In this document: one piece after another, positions 15,053 to 17,469 of the stretch | How the letters are laid out: each line of letters starts with the position of its first letter | How positions within the stretch are numbered: the stretch's first letter is position 1 | From: Actinomycetota bacterium | Lineage (GTDB): Bacteria; Actinomycetota; Acidimicrobiia; IMCC26256; PALSA-610 | Length of the DNA stretch: 17,469 nt | Assembly: GCA_005779345.1 (NCBI GenBank) | Contig: SXJQ01000024.1 | Location: forward strand, 1 to 17,469 | Direction: 5' to 3' | The notes under the pieces: generated by a model | Told to the model about the DNA's origin: nothing | What the model saw: the letters and a program-made list of their open reading frames with translations, nothing else | Databases searched by the model: none | Program-made: the position numbers and the translations under genes

Positions 15053-15466
15053 ATGACCACGATCCTCGTCGCCGCCGATGCCGAATGGGTCCGCAATCAG
15101 GTGCGCGCCGCGTTCGTCGCGGCCGATGTCGACGTCGTCGAGGTCGCCCGCGGCCAAGACGTGCTCCCGGCGTTCAAGGCGCACAACCCCGACCTCGTGA
15201 TCCTCGACCTCCAGATCGGCAACATGGGCGGGATCGCGTGCGCGATCGAACTCCGGCTCGACGAGGGCGAGGGGCGCCTCGAGGTTCCGGCCCGCATCAT
15301 CCTCCTGCTCGACCGCGACGCCGATCGCTTCCTCGCCAGGCGCGCTGCCGCCGACGCCGAGCTCGTGAAGCCGATCGACGCCGGTGTGCTGCGCCGGGCT
15401 GCGAAGCGCGTGCTCGCCCCCGCGGCCGTCGCGACGGTCGCGGTCAGCGCCGCCGACGACGCGTGA
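15053..15466 (+). CDS. stand-alone response-regulator receiver domain, degenerate active site
   Basis: This 137-residue protein consists of one CheY-like receiver and a short Ala-rich tail, with no DNA-binding or enzymatic output domain. The likely phospho-acceptor is Asp52 (DLVILDLQIGNMGG) and the conserved lysine is Lys106 (ELVKPID). The acidic pocket is reduced: where most receivers have a DD or ED pair after beta-1, this one has Ala8-Asp9. The beta-4 Thr/Ser position is Leu or Asp (RIILLLDRD). It may therefore signal weakly or constitutively. No histidine kinase gene is nearby. Its stop overlaps the GTG of the CysQ-like gene by four bases (GTGA), so the two proteins are made together. That coupling is the best clue to a role. 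Confidence 0.8.
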   Translation: MTTILVAADAEWVRNQVRAAFVAADVDVVEVARGQDVLPAFKAHNPDLVILDLQIGNMGGIACAIELRLDEGEGRLEVPARIILLLDRDADRFLARRAAADAELVKPIDAGVLRRAAKRVLAPAAVATVAVSAADDA

Positions 15467-16212
15467 ACGACCACGAACTCGCGGCGTTCGTCGCCGAGCG
15501 CGCGGGCGAACTGCTGCTCGCGGTTCGCGCCGAGGCCGTCGCCGAAGGCCTGCCCGAGTCCGAACTCAAGACTCGCGGTGATCTGCGCAGCAACGACCTG
15601 ATCCTCGCGCTGCTCGCCGAGCACCGGCCCGACGACGCCGTGCTGTCGGAGGAGAGCAAGGACGACCTCGTGCGTCTCGGCGCCGAACGCGTCTGGATCG
15701 TCGACCCGGTCGACGGCACCCGCGAGTACTCCGAGTCGCGCGCCGACTGGGCCGTGCACGTCGCGCTCGTGACCGCGGGCGCGCCGGTCGCGGCTGCAGT
15801 CGCGCTGCCGGGCGCGGGACGAGTACTCACGACCGATCCGCCCGCGGCGATCGCACCGGCGGTCGCGGGGCCGGTGCGGCTCGTCGTGTCGCGCACCCGC
15901 CCGCCGGCGCTCGCGACCTGGCTCGCCGAGGAACTCGGGATGGACCTCGTGCCGATGGGCAGCGCCGGCGCCAAGGCGATGTCGGTGCTGCTCGGCGACA
16001 GCGACGTGTACGCGCACGGCGGCGGCCAGTACGAGTGGGACTCGTGCGCGCCGGTCGGGGTCGCCCGTGCCGCCGGCCTGCACTGCTCCCGGCTCGACGG
16101 CAGCCCGCTCGTCTACAACAACGAGAACCCGTACCTGCCCGACCTGTTGATCTGCCGCCCCGAACTCGCCGAGCAGATGCTCGCCGCCATCGCCGCGGCC
16201 CCGGTCGAGTAA
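15463..16212 (+). CDS. cysQ: CysQ-like 3'(2'),5'-bisphosphate nucleotidase (inositol monophosphatase superfamily)
   Basis: This 249-residue protein has the Li-sensitive phosphatase motifs: LSEES (61-65), WIVDPVDGTREY (78-89) and EWDSCAPVGVARAAG (191-205), which bind the catalytic magnesium ions and phosphate. KTRGDLRSND (36-45) and the length match actinobacterial CysQ. The usual reaction is hydrolysis of PAP or PAPS 3'-phosphate, recycling a by-product of sulfate assimilation. Activity on inositol phosphates or fructose bisphosphate is also known in the superfamily, so the substrate is likely but not certain. The start is GTG at 15463-15465, overlapping the receiver gene's TGA. The stop is TAA at 16210-16212, followed at once by a GC-rich hairpin. 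No other sulfate-assimilation gene is in the window. Confidence 0.88.
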   Translation: MNDHELAAFVAERAGELLLAVRAEAVAEGLPESELKTRGDLRSNDLILALLAEHRPDDAVLSEESKDDLVRLGAERVWIVDPVDGTREYSESRADWAVHVALVTAGAPVAAAVALPGAGRVLTTDPPAAIAPAVAGPVRLVVSRTRPPALATWLAEELGMDLVPMGSAGAKAMSVLLGDSDVYAHGGGQYEWDSCAPVGVARAAGLHCSRLDGSPLVYNNENPYLPDLLICRPELAEQMLAAIAAAPVE

Positions 16213-16213
16213 A

Positions 16214-16231
16214 GCGCGTCCACGGACGCGC
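16214..16231 (+). terminator. GC-rich hairpin after cysQ
   Basis: GCGCGTCC and GGACGCGC form an 8-bp perfect inverted repeat around AC (in practice a 7-bp stem with a 4-base loop), starting 2 bases after the cysQ stop codon. It has no T-tract, which is common for intrinsic terminators in high-GC actinobacteria. It would insulate cysQ from the tRNA gene. Confidence 0.55.
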
Positions 16232-16268
16232 ACCGGATTCGACTGGGAGTGTCCCGGGGGTCGGCCGC

Positions 16269-16274
16269 TACTAT
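16269..16274 (+). promoter_or_regulatory. putative -10 element of tRNA-Pro
   Basis: TACTAT, close to consensus, sits 15 bases before the mature tRNA 5' end, giving a predicted start near 16281 and a short 5' leader. No good -35 is visible 16-19 bases upstream. Confidence 0.5.
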
Positions 16275-16288
16275 CCGCTCTCGCATCA

Positions 16289-16366
16289 CGGGGTGTAGCG
16301 CAGCTTGGTTAGCGCGCAGCGTTCGGGACGCTGAGGTCCCGGGTTCAAATCCCGGCACCCCGACCA
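16289..16366 (+). tRNA. tRNA-Pro, anticodon CGG, CCA encoded
   Basis: A full cloverleaf can be folded by hand. The acceptor CGGGGTG pairs with CACCCCG. The D stem is GCGC/GCGC. The anticodon stem CAGCG/CGCTG has loop TTCGGGA, so anticodon CGG is at 16324-16326 and reads CCG proline codons, which are abundant here. The T stem CCGGG/CCCGG has loop TTCAAAT. The discriminator A is at 16363 and the encoded CCA at 16364-16366. The variable loop is 5 bases. The 3' end marks the change from backbone to less GC-rich DNA, a typical position for integration of mobile DNA. Confidence 0.97.
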
Positions 16367-16447
16367 TGGAAACCGCAGGTCAACGGGCGTGAGCACGTGT
16401 CGGCCCGGAGCGGCCGGAGGATTCCATCGCGCGTCCACCGGCAGAAC

Positions 16448-16467
16448 CCGCTGGCCCTTGACAGCGG
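16448..16467. repeat. inverted repeat in the tRNA-nuclease intergenic region
   Basis: CCGCTG (16448-16453) and CAGCGG (16462-16467) can form a 6-bp hairpin with loop GCCCTTGA. A longer-range repeat, AACCCG (16445-16450) with CGGGTT (16474-16479), shares bases with it, so the two folds exclude each other. The 148-base gap from 16367 to 16514 also holds a TTGACA (16458-16463) with no matching -10, a small CGGCC/GGCCG hairpin near 16400-16416, and TAAGAAT at 16491-16497 as a possible -10. No coding signal is seen in it. Confidence 0.35.
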
Positions 16468-16514
16468 AGTGCACGGGTTGGTTGGTGGAGTAAGAATTTG
16501 GGGCGTTGAAGAGT

Positions 16515-17243
16515 ATGCACCGAGAGGAGATCCTCCACGAGATCCGGCGGCTTGCATCAGAAGCTGACGGAGTCGCTCCTGGCGTCCGCAAGTTTGAGGT
16601 CCAAACGGGATACCGCTGGAGAGTCGGGACCTACTGGGCGCGCTGGAGTGACGCGGTTCACGAGGCCGGTCTAGAACCCAACGAGCGTCGACAAGCGCAC
16701 TCCGAAGAGCTCCTCCTTGACAGCCTCGCCAGACTCACTGTGGAACTCGGGCGTTTCCCGACCTTGTCGGATCTAAAGCTGCGTCGCAACCAGGACGCCA
16801 CATTCCCTTCACCTGATTCCATTCAGCGACGGTTTCGTCCATGGCAACGGATGGTCAGACAACTCGCTGATTACACCAAGGACCGCCGCGAGTACGCCAT
16901 TGCTCATGAAGCGTGTCTCGCCAAACTCGCCAAGTACCCCGCGGATGCGCCCGATCAACTCAAGAATCGTGCTTCTGAACAGGCAGCCAGCGAGTACGTC
17001 TACTTGATGAAATCTGGCAGGCACTACAAGATCGGACGCTCCAACTCCACTGGCCGTCGCGAGTACGAGCTCGCGATTCAACTACCGGAGTCGGTTGAGC
17101 TAATCCATCGCATTCGGACAGATGACGGCGTCGGTATAGAGGCGTATTGGCACAGCCGTTTTTCTGATCGCCGGCTGAACGGTGAATGGTTCGCTCTGAC
17201 GACAGAAGATGTGCGCATTTTCAAGAGGCGCAAGTTCATGTAG
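16515..17243 (+). CDS. GIY-YIG nuclease-family protein with two homing-endonuclease-associated repeats
   Basis: This 242-residue protein has two N-terminal repeats. Residues 4-56 end in ...TYWARWSDAVHEAGLEPN. Residues 63-120 carry ...VELGRFPTLSDLKLRR...SIQRRFRPWQRM. Both fit the small helical repeat found in HNH and other homing endonucleases and thought to bind DNA. The C-terminal domain (about 160-242) is GIY-YIG of the T5orf172/Mug113 type: YVYLM (161-165), YKIG (171-174), Arg175, Glu209, His213 and NGEWF (222-226). The catalytic Arg and Glu look intact. The start ATG at 16515 is preferred; an in-frame TTG at 16506 would add three residues, and no clear Shine-Dalgarno decides. GC content and codon use are visibly lower than in the backbone. 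With its place downstream of a tRNA, this suggests transfer. Target DNA is unknown. Confidence 0.75.
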   Translation: MHREEILHEIRRLASEADGVAPGVRKFEVQTGYRWRVGTYWARWSDAVHEAGLEPNERRQAHSEELLLDSLARLTVELGRFPTLSDLKLRRNQDATFPSPDSIQRRFRPWQRMVRQLADYTKDRREYAIAHEACLAKLAKYPADAPDQLKNRASEQAASEYVYLMKSGRHYKIGRSNSTGRREYELAIQLPESVELIHRIRTDDGVGIEAYWHSRFSDRRLNGEWFALTTEDVRIFKRRKFM

Positions 17244-17272
17244 CGGCTACGGCCCGAAGTTCAAGAGCCGCT
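17242..17272 (+). terminator. weak stem-loop after the GIY-YIG gene
   Basis: AGCGGCT (17242-17248) overlaps the stop codon and pairs with AGCCGCT (17266-17272), a 7-bp stem with a 17-base loop. The long loop and lack of a T-run make this a weak candidate. The rest of 17273-17377 has no recognisable gene, only a GACCACGAC tandem repeat near 17282-17299. Confidence 0.3.
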
Positions 17273-17377
17273 CCACAAGGTCGACCACGACGACCACGAC
17301 CGGCTCGGCACCTGTAGTCGCGCCACGACCGCAGACCCGGCCACTCGGATCTGCGCCACCCGATGCTCGCGCCGGCC

Positions 17378-17406
17378 TTGGTCGCGGCAGGATCTAGGCG
17401 TACATT
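17378..17406 (+). promoter_or_regulatory. putative promoter of the RHH gene, leaderless geometry
   Basis: TTGGTC (17378-17383) and TACATT (17401-17406) are separated by exactly 17 bases. The -10 ends 6 bases before the A of the ATG at 17413, so transcription should start at or next to the start codon. Confidence 0.55.
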
Positions 17407-17413
17407 AGGCGTA
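17395..17413. promoter_or_regulatory. putative RHH operator: two TAGGCGTA direct repeats 11 bp apart
   Basis: TAGGCGTA occurs at 17395-17402 and 17406-17413 with an 11-bp period, about one helical turn. The repeats overlap the -10 element and the transcription and translation start. Ribbon-helix-helix dimers typically bind such phased short repeats cooperatively. I infer autorepression by the gene's own product. Confidence 0.5.
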
Positions 17414-17469
17414 TGCCTCGAATCCAGATCTACCTCCCGGATGATCTCTACGAAGCGGTGAAACAGCGC
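17413..17469 (+). CDS. ribbon-helix-helix DNA-binding protein, N-terminus only (runs off right edge)
   Basis: The 19 visible codons encode MPRIQIYLPDDLYEAVKQR. This is the beta-strand and first-helix start of a CopG/Arc-type ribbon-helix-helix domain (RIQIYLP strand, then DDLYEAV helix). Short proteins starting this way are usually antitoxins of type II toxin-antitoxin pairs or small autoregulators. The partner, if any, would lie beyond the window. The ATG at 17413 follows a good promoter at leaderless spacing, with two phased repeats at the start site. The tRNA-adjacent, probably accessory location fits a toxin-antitoxin module, but the toxin is not seen. Confidence 0.7.
   Translation, partial: MPRIQIYLPDDLYEAVKQR

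Noticed and set aside
16458..16463. Perfect TTGACA as a -35 for the GIY-YIG gene
   Set aside because: No acceptable -10 lies 16-18 bases downstream. The nearest AT-rich hexamer (TAAGAA, 16491) is 27 bases away, so it is noted but not called as a promoter.
16113..16591. Minus-strand reading frames across the tRNA encoding peptides such as GVPGFEPGTSASRTL and GCRDLNPGPQRPE
   Set aside because: These are the well-known spurious translations of the antisense strand of tRNA genes that litter databases; the tRNA explains the sequence.
17282..17299. GACCACGAC tandem repeat
   Set aside because: Only two short copies; this is likely simple-sequence variation and is not enough to call a regulatory or mobile element.
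16367..17469. Integrated element with a duplicated tRNA 3' end (attR)
   Set aside because: No second copy of the tRNA 3' segment and no integrase is visible in the 1.1 kb available. The idea stays open but unsupported here.
1..17469. CRISPR arrays, insertion sequences, rRNA genes or riboswitches
   Set aside because: No regularly spaced repeats, transposase, terminal inverted repeats, rRNA sequence or recognised riboswitch core was found. The intergenic gaps are all under about 170 bases.

Overview
The window is very GC-rich, with strong G/C preference at third codon positions. It carries a WhiB-family iron-sulfur regulator, a tandem pair of ArsA/GET3-like ATPases, a DUF3467 protein, an actinobacterial-type Mrp without its C-terminal CxxC, and many genes that start straight after a TANNNT -10 element with no Shine-Dalgarno sequence. 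Together these point to an actinobacterium (Actinomycetota). An Acidimicrobiia-like lineage is my guess, not something the sequence proves. It looks like ordinary chromosomal backbone up to a tRNA-Pro gene near the right end, followed by about 1.1 kb of less GC-rich, accessory-looking DNA.

Layout. 1-932 (minus): the start of a lipoprotein gene cut by the window edge, preceded by an A-type iron-sulfur carrier (ErpA/IscA type). 1087-2331 (plus): Mrp/NBP35-type P-loop ATPase, divergent from erpA, so two iron-sulfur assembly genes share one intergenic promoter region. 2336-5874 (minus): a two-gene ABC exporter (LolD/MacB-type ATPase and a 946-residue duplicated FtsX-type permease), with two CRP/GlxR-type palindromes upstream. 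5954-7644 (minus): Nudix hydrolase and metallo-beta-lactamase-fold hydrolase, overlapping by one base. 7689-10878 (plus): selA and selB, the selenocysteine synthesis and insertion genes. 10906-12946 (minus): DUF3467 protein, WhiB regulator and NfeD-like membrane protein. 12972-15022 (plus): two overlapping ArsA/GET3-like ATPases. 15053-16212 (plus): a stand-alone receiver domain translationally coupled to a CysQ-like phosphatase. 16289-16366: tRNA-Pro(CGG). 16515-17243: a protein with two homing-endonuclease-associated repeats and a GIY-YIG (T5orf172/Mug113-type) nuclease domain. 17413-end: the first 19 codons of a ribbon-helix-helix protein, probably an antitoxin or autoregulator.

How the parts fit. 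ErpA and Mrp probably serve iron-sulfur cluster delivery, and WhiB is itself a cluster-binding regulator. SelA and SelB imply that the organism makes selenoproteins, but tRNA-Sec, selD and any selenoprotein gene must lie elsewhere. As I remember it, the MBL hydrolase, tandem ATPase pair and WhiB gene recall the Mycobacterium tuberculosis crp - Rv3677c - Rv3679/Rv3680 - whiB4 neighbourhood. The most unusual material is the tRNA-adjacent end (homing-type nuclease architecture and a helically phased operator on an apparently leaderless RHH gene), the tandem CRP-like sites, the receiver-CysQ coupling and an NfeD protein whose protease active site appears lost. No CRISPR array, insertion sequence or integrase is visible.
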